From assembly GCA_025924275.1 (NCBI GenBank), contig JAICEH010000017.1, forward strand, positions 1 to 16,725: a stretch of DNA of 16,725 bases, read 5' to 3'. Below the pieces are notes generated by a model. The model searched no databases. It saw nothing but the letters and a program-made list of their open reading frames with translations, and was not told where the DNA came from. Made by a program: the position numbers and the translations under genes. The stretch comes from Gemmatimonadales bacterium. Its GTDB lineage: Bacteria; Gemmatimonadota; Gemmatimonadetes; Gemmatimonadales; GWC2-71-9. Positions within the stretch are counted from its first letter, which is position 1, and every line of letters starts with the position of its first letter. Of this stretch, positions 1 through 7,549 are shown piece by piece.

Positions 1-56
1 GGCCGGACCCTGGCGCCGGCCGCCGTCCGCCTGACGCCGGGCCGACGCCTCCGGGC

Positions 57-857
57 CTACCGCTCGCTCGACTTCACTTCGTCCCAGAGGGCGTCGAGGG
101 CCTCCAGGCCGGCCCGGCCGACGTCCACCCCCCGCGCCGCGGCGAGGCGCTCCACCGCCTCGAACCGGTCCCGGAACTTCCGGTTGGCGCGGTCCAGCGC
201 GAGGCTCGGCTGGACATCGAGTTTCCGGGCCAGGTTCACCACCGCGAAGAGCAGGTCCCCGACCTCCTCCACCAGCTGCTCGCGGGCCACGCGCGGCGGG
301 GCGTGTCCGACGTAGCCCGCGGGTGCCTCCGCACGGCCCTCCGGCACCGCCATCTCCGCCTCCACCTCGGCGAGTTCCTCCCGGACCTTGGCGAGCGGAC
401 CTGCGGCATCGTCCCAGTCGAAGCCGACGCCGGCGGCCCGCTCCTGCAGCCGATATGCGGCGAGCAGCGGGGGGAGGGTCCGGGGAAGCCCGGCGAGCGC
501 CCCGCCACCGCGTTCGCGGCGCTTGAGCTGCTCCCACGGTTCGAGGTCGCCCAGGTCGAACAGGTGCGGGTGCCGCCGCCGCATCTTCGCCTCGAGGCGA
601 TCGGCGATTTCCGCGGGGGTGGCTTCGCCCAGCTCCTCGGCCAGCACCAGCTGCCACGCGAGGTGGAGGAGAAAGTCGCTGAGCTCCTGATTGATGGCTT
701 CCGGATCGCCCTCTCCGAGGGCGTGATCCAGCTCGAGGAGCTCCTCGACCAGGTACGGGCGGAGGGTCTCACGGGTCTGGGCGCGGTCCCAGGCGCAGCG
801 CCGGCGGAGGTCGCCGACCATCGCCATCGCGCGCCCAAGCGCTGATCTGTCTTGCAT
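57..857 (-). CDS. mazG: MazG nucleoside triphosphate pyrophosphohydrolase
   Basis: A 266-residue protein with two tandem MazG (all-alpha NTP pyrophosphatase) domains, about the length of E. coli MazG. The family hydrolyses (d)NTPs, including non-canonical ones, to NMP and pyrophosphate in the cytosol. The first domain shows CAWDRAQT, then the acidic helix VEELLEL and the ELSDFLLHLAWQ helix, and RRHPHLF. The linker carries the usual LQERAAGVGFDWDD. The second domain has KVREELAEVEAE, EEVGDLLFAVVNLAR and ANRKFRDRF. Both domains keep the acidic residues that bind Mg2+. The ATG at 857-855 is preceded by a clear Shine-Dalgarno sequence (complement of 862-866). The stop is TAG. The gene diverges from alr and probably shares its promoter region. 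No mazEF toxin genes are visible nearby, so a housekeeping role is the simplest reading. Confidence 0.95.
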   Translation of the reverse strand: MQDRSALGRAMAMVGDLRRRCAWDRAQTRETLRPYLVEELLELDHALGEGDPEAINQELSDFLLHLAWQLVLAEELGEATPAEIADRLEAKMRRRHPHLFDLGDLEPWEQLKRRERGGGALAGLPRTLPPLLAAYRLQERAAGVGFDWDDAAGPLAKVREELAEVEAEMAVPEGRAEAPAGYVGHAPPRVAREQLVEEVGDLLFAVVNLARKLDVQPSLALDRANRKFRDRFEAVERLAAARGVDVGRAGLEALDALWDEVKSSER

Positions 858-880
858 TTAGCCTCCAGGGCGGATAACAT
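852..880 (+). promoter_or_regulatory. Putative sigma70-type promoter of alr run
   Basis: TTGCAT (852-857) and TAACAT (875-880) are separated by exactly 17 bases. The expected transcription start (about 886-891) falls 2 to 7 bases before the alr GTG at 893, so the transcript would be leaderless or nearly so. The -35 overlaps the mazG start codon on the other strand. This promoter would drive alr-deoB-cdd and probably the two envelope genes behind them. Confidence 0.5.
862..866 (-). promoter_or_regulatory. Shine-Dalgarno site of mazG
   Basis: The complement of CCTCC reads GGAGG and lies 4 bases before the mazG ATG. This is the cleanest ribosome-binding site in the window and fixes the mazG start. 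By contrast alr, on the opposite strand, has no such site. Confidence 0.8.
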
Positions 881-905
881 ATCCCGCGCCACGTGAGCCC
901 GTCAA
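876..905 (-). promoter_or_regulatory. Putative sigma70-type promoter of mazG
   Basis: On the minus strand TTGACG (complement of 900-905) is followed after 18 bases by TATGTT (complement of 876-881). Both hexamers are close to the housekeeping consensus. The spacing predicts a start point about 10 bases before the mazG Shine-Dalgarno site. The -10 element lies on almost the same base pairs as the proposed alr -10. The -35 lies inside the first codons of alr. This is inferred from sequence only. Confidence 0.55.
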
Positions 906-1966
906 ACCCGCCCAATCCGGCCCGCGCGTGGGCCGATGTCAGCCTCGCCGCCCTGCGGGAGAACGCCCGCACCATCCAGCGCGCCGCCGCCGTCCCCCTC
1001 CTCCCGATGGTGAAGGCCGACGGCTACGGGCTGGGCGCCGTGGCCGTGTCGAGGGCACTCGAGTCGCTCGAACCCTGGGGCTTCGGGGTCGCGGCGGTGG
1101 ACGAGGCGCGCGAACTTCGCGAGGCGGGCATCACGCGGCCGGTGGTGGTGTTCACCCCGGCCTCCCCTGCGGGGCGCCCGGCCTTCGCGCGGCACGACCT
1201 CCGCGCCACCATCGGGGACCTCGACGCCCTCGGCGCGTGGGTCGCGTCGGGGCTCCCGTTCCATCTGGAGATCGACACGGGGATGTCGCGGGCCGGGATC
1301 CGGTGGGACGACGGACCGGCGCTCGCGGCGGCGGCCGACCTGGCAGGCCCGGCGGCGGGTTGGGAGGGGGTGTTCACCCATTTCCACTCGGCCGACCTCG
1401 ACCGGACGGCCACCGAGGTCCAGTGGGAGCGCTTCCAGTCCGCCCTCCAGGCCTTCTCCCGGCGTCCCCGCATCGTCCACGCCGCGAACAGTGCCGCGGC
1501 GCTCGCCGGCCCGCGCTGGGCCGGCGACCTGGTCCGTCCGGGCATCTTCCTCTATGGTGGCGCCGCCGGCGGGCCGGCCCCGGAGCCGGTGGTGGCCCTG
1601 CGGGCCCCAGTGGTGGCTCTGCGCCGCCTGCGGGCGGGTGACACGGTGAGCTACGGCGCCACCTGGACCGCGCCAGAGCCGTGCGTGATCGCCACGATCG
1701 CGGCGGGCTACGCCGACGGGGTCCCCCGCGCGCTGTCGGGCCGGGGCGAGGCCGAGGTGGGCGGGCTGCGGAGGCCGTTCGTGGGCCGGGTCACGATGGA
1801 CATGACCATGGTCCGGGTGGACGACGACGTGCGCGTGGGCGACGTGGCGACGCTCTACGGCGGGCTGGTCGGCCTCGAGGAGCAGGCGGCGCGGGCCGGG
1901 ACCGTCGGCTACGAGCTGCTCACCTCGATCGGGCGCCGGGTGCACCGGCGTTACCGGGAGGATTGA
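893..1966 (+). CDS. alr: Alanine racemase
   Basis: A 357-residue PLP enzyme that interconverts L- and D-alanine, supplying D-Ala for peptidoglycan in the cytosol. The N-terminal TIM barrel starts with ARAWADVSLAALRENA. MVKADGYGLG carries the PLP lysine (Lys41). Next come the EIDTGMSRAGI strand and the THFHSAD motif, then RPGIFLYGG. The C-terminal beta domain contains DTVSYGATW with the catalytic tyrosine (Tyr254) and GRVTMDMTMVRVDD. The start is GTG at 893. An in-frame TAA at 875-877 leaves no earlier ATG, GTG or TTG start, and the conserved fold begins about 10 residues in. No Shine-Dalgarno sequence precedes it. The stop overlaps the deoB ATG by one base (TGATG). Function is near certain from motifs; the leaderless start is inference. 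Confidence 0.96.
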   Translation: MSPSNPPNPARAWADVSLAALRENARTIQRAAAVPLLPMVKADGYGLGAVAVSRALESLEPWGFGVAAVDEARELREAGITRPVVVFTPASPAGRPAFARHDLRATIGDLDALGAWVASGLPFHLEIDTGMSRAGIRWDDGPALAAAADLAGPAAGWEGVFTHFHSADLDRTATEVQWERFQSALQAFSRRPRIVHAANSAAALAGPRWAGDLVRPGIFLYGGAAGGPAPEPVVALRAPVVALRRLRAGDTVSYGATWTAPEPCVIATIAAGYADGVPRALSGRGEAEVGGLRRPFVGRVTMDMTMVRVDDDVRVGDVATLYGGLVGLEEQAARAGTVGYELLTSIGRRVHRRYRED

Positions 1967-3132
1967 TGCGGCGCGCGGCGATCATCGTGCTCGACGGCCT
2001 GGGCATCGGGGCCGCTCCCGACAGCGCTGCCTGGGGCGACGCCGGGAGCGACACCCTCGGCAACGCCCTGCGCGACGGGCCGCCCCTCCCGCTCCCCAAC
2101 CTGGCGGCACTCGGGCTGGGCCGGATCGCGGACCTGCCCGGGGTCCCGCCGGCGGAGCGGCCGGGTGCGGCCTGGGGCCGGCTCGACCCGGTGAGCGCCG
2201 GGAAGGACAGCACCACGGGCCACTGGGAGCTCTGCGGGGTCATCCTGGAGCGCCCGTTTCCGACCTACCCGGACGGCTTCCCGCCCGGGCTCGTCGAAGA
2301 ATTCTCCCGTCGCACGGGGCGCGGCGTACTGGGGAACCGGGCCGCGTCCGGCACCGCCATCCTGGACGAGCTCGGTCCGGCGCACGTCGCGAGTGGCGAC
2401 TGGATCGTCTACACCTCGGCGGACAGCGTCTTCCAGGTGGCGGCCCACGAGGGGGTGGTGCCGGTCGGGGAGCTCTTCGCCGCCTGTGCGGTGGCCCGGG
2501 AGATCTGCCGGCCGCCCCACGGGGTGTCGCGGGTCATCGCGCGCCCCTTCACCGGGAGTCCGGGGGCCTGGGTGCGGACGCCGCGCCGCAAGGACCTCTC
2601 CCTCGCGCCCCCGGCGGACACCCTGCTCGACCGCCTGGCGGCGGCGCACATCCCGCGCGTGGGGGTCGGGAAGGTGGACGACCTCTTCGCGGGGCGGGGG
2701 ATCACCAGCGTCCACGCGGCAACCAACGCCGAAGCCTACGCGCTGGTCGAGGGAGCGCTCGCGGCGATGCGGCGCGGCCTGCTCTTCGCGAACGCGATCG
2801 AGTTCGACCAGGCCTGGGGGCACCGCAACGACGTGGCCGGGTTCCGCCGGGGACTGGCCGAGCTCGATGCGGCGCTGCCCCGGCTCCTGGCCGGAATGCG
2901 GGACGAGGACCTGGTTATCTTTACGGCCGATCACGGCAACGACCCCACGACGCCGTCCACCGACCACTCGCGGGAGTGCGTGCCGCTCCTCGTCACCGGG
3001 CCCCGGGTCCGGCCGGTGGACCTGGGGCGGCGCCGCACCTTCGCCGATGTCGGCCAGACGGTGGCCGAGTACCTCGGCGTGCCTCCCCTCGCGGCGGGCA
3101 CGTCGTTCCTGGGAGAGACGCTCGATGGCTGA
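1966..3132 (+). CDS. deoB: Phosphopentomutase
   Basis: A 388-residue member of the alkaline phosphatase superfamily. It interconverts (deoxy)ribose 1-phosphate and 5-phosphate, linking nucleoside breakdown to central carbon metabolism. Metal ligands fit the family: Asp10 in VLDGLGIG, Asp281 and His286 in FDQAWGHRND, Asp322/His323 in TADHGND and His334 in TDHSRE. VYTSADSVFQVAAHE and RVIARPF are typical phosphopentomutase signatures. The nucleophile loop reads GKDSTTGHWE, so the position normally held by Thr (Thr85 in the Bacillus cereus enzyme, from memory) appears to be Ser82. Ser can serve as nucleophile elsewhere in the superfamily. The ATG at 1966 shares its A with the alr stop, and in-frame sequence upstream of it is just alr out of frame. 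The last 8 bases overlap cdd, which supplies another nucleoside-salvage step. Confidence 0.95.
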   Translation: MRRAAIIVLDGLGIGAAPDSAAWGDAGSDTLGNALRDGPPLPLPNLAALGLGRIADLPGVPPAERPGAAWGRLDPVSAGKDSTTGHWELCGVILERPFPTYPDGFPPGLVEEFSRRTGRGVLGNRAASGTAILDELGPAHVASGDWIVYTSADSVFQVAAHEGVVPVGELFAACAVAREICRPPHGVSRVIARPFTGSPGAWVRTPRRKDLSLAPPADTLLDRLAAAHIPRVGVGKVDDLFAGRGITSVHAATNAEAYALVEGALAAMRRGLLFANAIEFDQAWGHRNDVAGFRRGLAELDAALPRLLAGMRDEDLVIFTADHGNDPTTPSTDHSRECVPLLVTGPRVRPVDLGRRRTFADVGQTVAEYLGVPPLAAGTSFLGETLDG

Positions 3133-3538
3133 CGACCCCCTCGTGCAGGCGGCACGGGAGGCCCAGGCGCAAGCCTACGCCCCCTACTCGCGGTTCCGCG
3201 TGGGCGCCGCGCTGGAGGCGGAGGATGGCCGCGTCTTCACCGGCGCCAACGTCGAGAATGCCTCCTACGGCCTCGGCATCTGCGCCGAGCGGTCGGCGGT
3301 GAGTGCCGCGGCCACGGCGGGAGCCCGGCGGTTCCGGCGGATCGTGGTGGTGAGCGAGAGCGACCCGCCGGCCACGCCCTGCGGCGCCTGCCGGCAGGTG
3401 CTGGCCGAGTTCGGCGGCGACCTGGTGGTGGAGGCGGTGGGGCCGCGCGGGTCGGGGCGGTGGCGGCTCGACGAGCTCCTGCCCGCCGCCTTCCGCGGGA
3501 CGATCCTCGACGCCGCGGCGCGCGGGCCCGCCCTGTGA
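3125..3538 (+). CDS. cdd: Cytidine deaminase
   Basis: A 137-residue, short tetrameric-type cytidine deaminase converting cytidine and deoxycytidine to uridine and deoxyuridine for pyrimidine salvage. It has AYAPYSRFRVGAAL near the N-terminus and NVENASYGLGICAER carrying the zinc ligand Cys53 and catalytic Glu55. SDPPATPCGACRQ carries zinc ligands Cys86 and Cys89. The C-terminal LDELLPAAF is also typical. The ATG at 3125 lies inside the end of deoB (8-base overlap), giving the standard family length. The stop overlaps the next gene in a GTGA. Together with deoB this makes a nucleoside catabolic pair. Confidence 0.95.
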   Translation: MADDPLVQAAREAQAQAYAPYSRFRVGAALEAEDGRVFTGANVENASYGLGICAERSAVSAAATAGARRFRRIVVVSESDPPATPCGACRQVLAEFGGDLVVEAVGPRGSGRWRLDELLPAAFRGTILDAAARGPAL

Positions 3539-4740
3539 GCCGGGCGGCGGGTCTCGGCGCGGCGCTGGCGGTGGCCGCGGCCCTGCTCAGTGCCTGCCAG
3601 GAGGAGCTGGTGGCCCCGGGCAACTGTCCGGCGCTCTGTCCCGGGGACGCGGTCGTCGTCTACGACACCACCCTCGAGGCGGAGCCGCTCGGCGACTCCA
3701 CCTTCGTCGGCTACACCAGCCGCGGGTTCGGGGCGTACTTCCTCGTCTCCGACGGCCTGCCGGGCGTTCCGGAGCAGCGCGGGCTGGTCCGGTTCTTCGC
3801 GCGCCCGGATTCGATCACGGTGCAGGACACGCTCCGGGCCTACGCGATCGACTCGGTCATCGTGAACTTCACCATCGCCGCGCGCGACACCTCGGTGAAG
3901 AGCCTCCGCGCGCTCTTCTATCGGATGCCCGCCCCGCTGGCGGTCGACACCCTGACCGACTGGGCCACGGTGAGCGGCGCGATCGTGGAGGCCAACCTCC
4001 TCGACAGCGTCGTGGTGGACGACACGACGGCCTCCCCCGCGGTGCGGATGCGATTCACGGAGGACGACCTCTCCCGGATCGCGATCCCGGCGGCCGACAG
4101 CGGCACCCTCGCCCTGGCGGTGGCGGTCCGCGGTGACGGGCCGACCGGCGCGCGCTTCATCGCGCTCGGCTCGGGCGGCCCGACCTTCACCACCTACGTG
4201 ACCGCGGACGTGGCCGACACGACGCTGCGGGCGCAGGTCATCTTCCGCACGCCGACCGTGATCACCTGGGTGCAGGACGTCCCCGAGACGGTCGATCCCG
4301 ACCTCCTCACCGTCGGGGGCGCGCCATCGGCGCGGAGCCTCGTGCGCTTCCGCCTGCCCGACCTGATCCGCGACTCCGCCCGCATCTCCCGCGCGACCCT
4401 CGAGTTCACGACCGCGGGGGCCCTGCCCGGGTTGCCGAGCGATTCCGCCTTCCTCCAGGCGCGCGCGGTCCTGGTGGACCTCGGGGCCAAGTCCCCCACG
4501 GCCGCCGGTGACGGCGAGATCCTGCTCGGGCCGGGGCCGGGCGGCACGATCGCGATCGACGCCACCGCCGTGGTGCGCTCCTGGCTGGGCGAGAGCGGCC
4601 TGCCGAACGCGGTCATGCTGGCCCTCGAGCTGGAGGCGGCCTCCTTCATCCGGCCGATCTTCGCCTCGACCCGGGCCGGCGGAACCCCGCCACGGCTCCG
4701 CCTGACCTACACGCTCCCCTACCGCTTCGGGGGGCAGTAG
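3535..4740 (+). CDS. Uncharacterised lipoprotein with DNRLRE-like region
   Basis: A 401-residue protein not recognised as any characterised enzyme. The N-terminus is a lipoprotein signal: SR, a hydrophobic Ala/Leu stretch, then lipobox LSAC with the lipidated cysteine at 21. It should therefore be anchored in the envelope, probably the outer membrane. The mature part is rich in beta strands, Thr, Asp and Val. The C-terminal half (about residues 263-395) resembles DNRLRE/CBM96-type beta-sandwich modules: SARSLVRFRLPDL, then RATLEFTT, IDATAVVRSWL and RLRLTYTLP at the end. Residues 45-250 may be a diverged first copy (GLVRFF, SVIVNFTI, then FTTYVTADV). The chosen start is GTG at 3535, forming a GTGA overlap with cdd and placing the signal at the N-terminus. 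A barrel gene follows after one base, so the two probably act together. The domain call is from pattern memory. Confidence 0.75.
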   Translation: MSRAAGLGAALAVAAALLSACQEELVAPGNCPALCPGDAVVVYDTTLEAEPLGDSTFVGYTSRGFGAYFLVSDGLPGVPEQRGLVRFFARPDSITVQDTLRAYAIDSVIVNFTIAARDTSVKSLRALFYRMPAPLAVDTLTDWATVSGAIVEANLLDSVVVDDTTASPAVRMRFTEDDLSRIAIPAADSGTLALAVAVRGDGPTGARFIALGSGGPTFTTYVTADVADTTLRAQVIFRTPTVITWVQDVPETVDPDLLTVGGAPSARSLVRFRLPDLIRDSARISRATLEFTTAGALPGLPSDSAFLQARAVLVDLGAKSPTAAGDGEILLGPGPGGTIAIDATAVVRSWLGESGLPNAVMLALELEAASFIRPIFASTRAGGTPPRLRLTYTLPYRFGGQ

Positions 4741-4741
4741 G

Positions 4742-5884
4742 ATGCGCGCCACCGGCCTGCTGCTGCTCGCCGTCGTCCCGCTTCCCCTCGCCGCGCAGTC
4801 CTCCCAGTTCGGGGTCCGCGGCTTCGGGCTCCCCGGCCGCGAGCTCTCCGCCCGCGCCCTCGGCACCGGCGGCGGTTTCGCCCTGTTCGACGGCGAATCG
4901 AGTCGCAATCCCGCTTCCATCGCCGCCATCCCGGCGTTCACGGCCAGCTTCGCGGGGATGCAGAACTGGCGCACGTCGGAGAACCCGGCGGGCGAGGCCA
5001 CGGTGAAGACCAACCGCTTCCCGCAGGTCTTCGTGGGAGGCCGGCTGGGCCGCTCCAATGTCTGGCTCGCGGGCAGCATCTCCAACTACACCGACCGGGA
5101 CTTCCGGCTCGCCACCCAGGACACGATCGACCTGCGCGGCGAGCCGGTGGCGGTGTTCGACACCGTGGGCTCGACCGGCGGACTCAACGACCTCCGCCTG
5201 GCGGCCGCGTGGGGCCTGGGGCCGCGGCTCACCGTGGGGGCGGCGATCCACGCGGTGACCGGGTCCAACCGGATGACGATCCGCCGCGGCTTCTCCGACA
5301 CGCTCTACCAGCCGGTGCAGGAAAGCGCCGAGCTCGAGTACGGCACCTTCGGCCTCTCCGCCGGCCTCTGGGCCAAGCCGCTGGTGAACGTCGCCGTCGC
5401 CCTGAGCGCCCGCCTCGACGGCTCGACCGACATCCAGGTGGACTCGATCGGGGCCAGTCTCGCGGAGGTCGGGCTCCCGGCGACGGTCTCCGGCGGCGCC
5501 CTGTGGACCGCATCCCGCCGCCTCACGGTGGGCGGGCAAGTGACCTGGCGAGGCTGGAGCCGAGCCGACGAGGGCTTCGAAGACCTGGGGGGCACCGGGG
5601 CCGGGAACACCCTCGAGCTCGCCGGGGGGCTCGAGTTCTACCGCAATCCCGAGCGCCCCCTCCGCTTCCCCTTCCGGGCAGGACTCCACTGGACCCAGCT
5701 GCCGTTCCCGCTCGAGCCCGGGGGCGACCCGGCGGAGTTCGGGATCGCGGTGGGGACCGGCACCCGGTTCGCCGCGGAGCGCGGCGGGATCGACCTGGCG
5801 CTGGAACGGGTCTGGCGGAGCGAGGGGAGCGACTACAGCGAGCAGGCCTGGCTGCTCACCATCGGGATCTCCGTGCGGCCCTGA
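4742..5884 (+). CDS. Outer-membrane beta-barrel protein, PorV/FadL-like
   Basis: A 380-residue protein with a signal peptide (MRATG, hydrophobic core, likely cut around AAQ-SS near residue 20). The mature part alternates amphipathic strands: FVGGRLG, VWLAGSISNYTD, LRLAAAWGLG, LTVGAAIHAV, GTFGLSAGLW, NVAVALSARL, LTVGGQVTWRGW and others up to AWLLTIGISV. SRNPASIAAI near residue 55 resembles the NPA(S/A)LA motif after the N-terminal segment of PorV/OmpP1/FadL-type barrels. I infer a 12- to 14-strand barrel acting as a channel or as a secretion-related PorV-like protein. The chain ends in SVRP rather than the usual aromatic residue. It begins one base after the lipoprotein stop, with a G-rich stretch upstream serving as ribosome-binding site. 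A substrate cannot be assigned. The position after deoB-cdd makes nucleoside uptake one guess. Confidence 0.72.
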   Translation: MRATGLLLLAVVPLPLAAQSSQFGVRGFGLPGRELSARALGTGGGFALFDGESSRNPASIAAIPAFTASFAGMQNWRTSENPAGEATVKTNRFPQVFVGGRLGRSNVWLAGSISNYTDRDFRLATQDTIDLRGEPVAVFDTVGSTGGLNDLRLAAAWGLGPRLTVGAAIHAVTGSNRMTIRRGFSDTLYQPVQESAELEYGTFGLSAGLWAKPLVNVAVALSARLDGSTDIQVDSIGASLAEVGLPATVSGGALWTASRRLTVGGQVTWRGWSRADEGFEDLGGTGAGNTLELAGGLEFYRNPERPLRFPFRAGLHWTQLPFPLEPGGDPAEFGIAVGTGTRFAAERGGIDLALERVWRSEGSDYSEQAWLLTIGISVRP

Positions 5885-5891
5885 CACGGCG

Positions 5892-5911
5892 GGAGCGGGG
5901 CCGGCCGCTCC
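5892..5911. other. Perfect hairpin between runs 1 and 2
   Basis: GGAGCGG and CCGCTCC form a perfect 7-base-pair stem around a GGCCGG loop, 7 bases after the barrel gene stop. No T-run follows; the next bases are a C-rich direct repeat (TTCCCCG twice). It could be a weak terminator, a 3'-end stabiliser for the run 1 mRNA, or chance in GC-rich DNA. Confidence 0.4.
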
Positions 5912-5936
5912 GTTCCCCGTTCCCCGTCCCCCCTCC

Positions 5937-5942
5937 TATCTT
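5937..5942 (+). promoter_or_regulatory. Putative -10 element of miaB (leaderless)
   Basis: TATCTT ends 6 bases before the miaB ATG, which is where transcription would normally begin, so the mRNA would start at the AUG. No Shine-Dalgarno sequence is possible in the intervening C run. The -35 region is poor (TTCCCC at 5913-5918, 18 bases upstream). It lies in one of the only two plus-strand gaps longer than 50 bases. Confidence 0.45.
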
Positions 5943-5948
5943 CCCCCC

Positions 5949-7261
<1,313 letters not shown>

Positions 7262-7265
<4 letters not shown>

Positions 7266-7549
7266 GGATCCACAACCTGGTCGAGGAGCACGTCCTCGAG
7301 GCGTACGACGGGCTCAAGGCGCACTTCCCCGGCTTCTGCGGCTGCGAGGTCTGCCGCGCCGACGTGCTGGTGTACACGCTCAACCGGCTGCCGGCGCGGT
7401 ACGTCGCCAGCCGGGAGGGCACGGTCCTCACCGAGATCAACCTCGACCGGAACCAGGTGCGCACCCAGATCGACGTGGTGCTGATGGAGGCATTCCGGCG
7501 GGTGGCCATCGCCCCGCGGTGCGGCCAGGCGAAGCCCCAGGCGCTCTGA
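7262..7549 (+). CDS. comFB: ComFB family protein
   Basis: A 95-residue protein matching the late-competence ComFB family. It begins IHNLVEEHVLEAYDGL, followed by FPGFCGCEVCRADVLVYTLN, whose clustered cysteines (26, 28, 31) are the family's metal-binding signature. Next is RLPARYVASREGTVL and a helical C-terminus. A further cysteine lies at 88. ComFB of Bacillus subtilis is encoded in the comF competence operon and binds zinc. Cyanobacterial members have been reported, as I recall, to bind cyclic dinucleotides and affect natural competence. Here it is translationally coupled to miaB (ATGA overlap) and directly precedes comEC, which supports a competence-linked role. It is soluble, with no signal or membrane segment. 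The family call is strong; the signalling role is inferred. Confidence 0.85.

Noticed and set aside
1..56. Inverted repeat GGCCGG (1-6) / CCGGCC (16-21) downstream of mazG as a terminator
   Set aside because: Short stem, no T-run on the minus strand, and such palindromes are expected by chance at this GC content. Nothing else is seen in these 56 bases.
303..845. Plus-strand open frame opposite mazG
   Set aside because: Its translation is an antisense shadow; the MazG motifs lie on the minus strand.
57..857. mazG as part of a MazEF toxin-antitoxin or phage defence unit
   Set aside because: No toxin, antitoxin or defence gene is adjacent, and the two-domain housekeeping form is present.
3265..5085. 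Long open frame on the minus strand (606 codons)
   Set aside because: It runs antisense to cdd, the lipoprotein and the barrel gene, has Arg/Gly/Pro-rich composition without motifs, and is a by-product of GC-rich codon use.
5892..5911. Hairpin as a classical intrinsic terminator
   Set aside because: No U-tract follows the stem, so it is reported only as a hairpin of unknown role.
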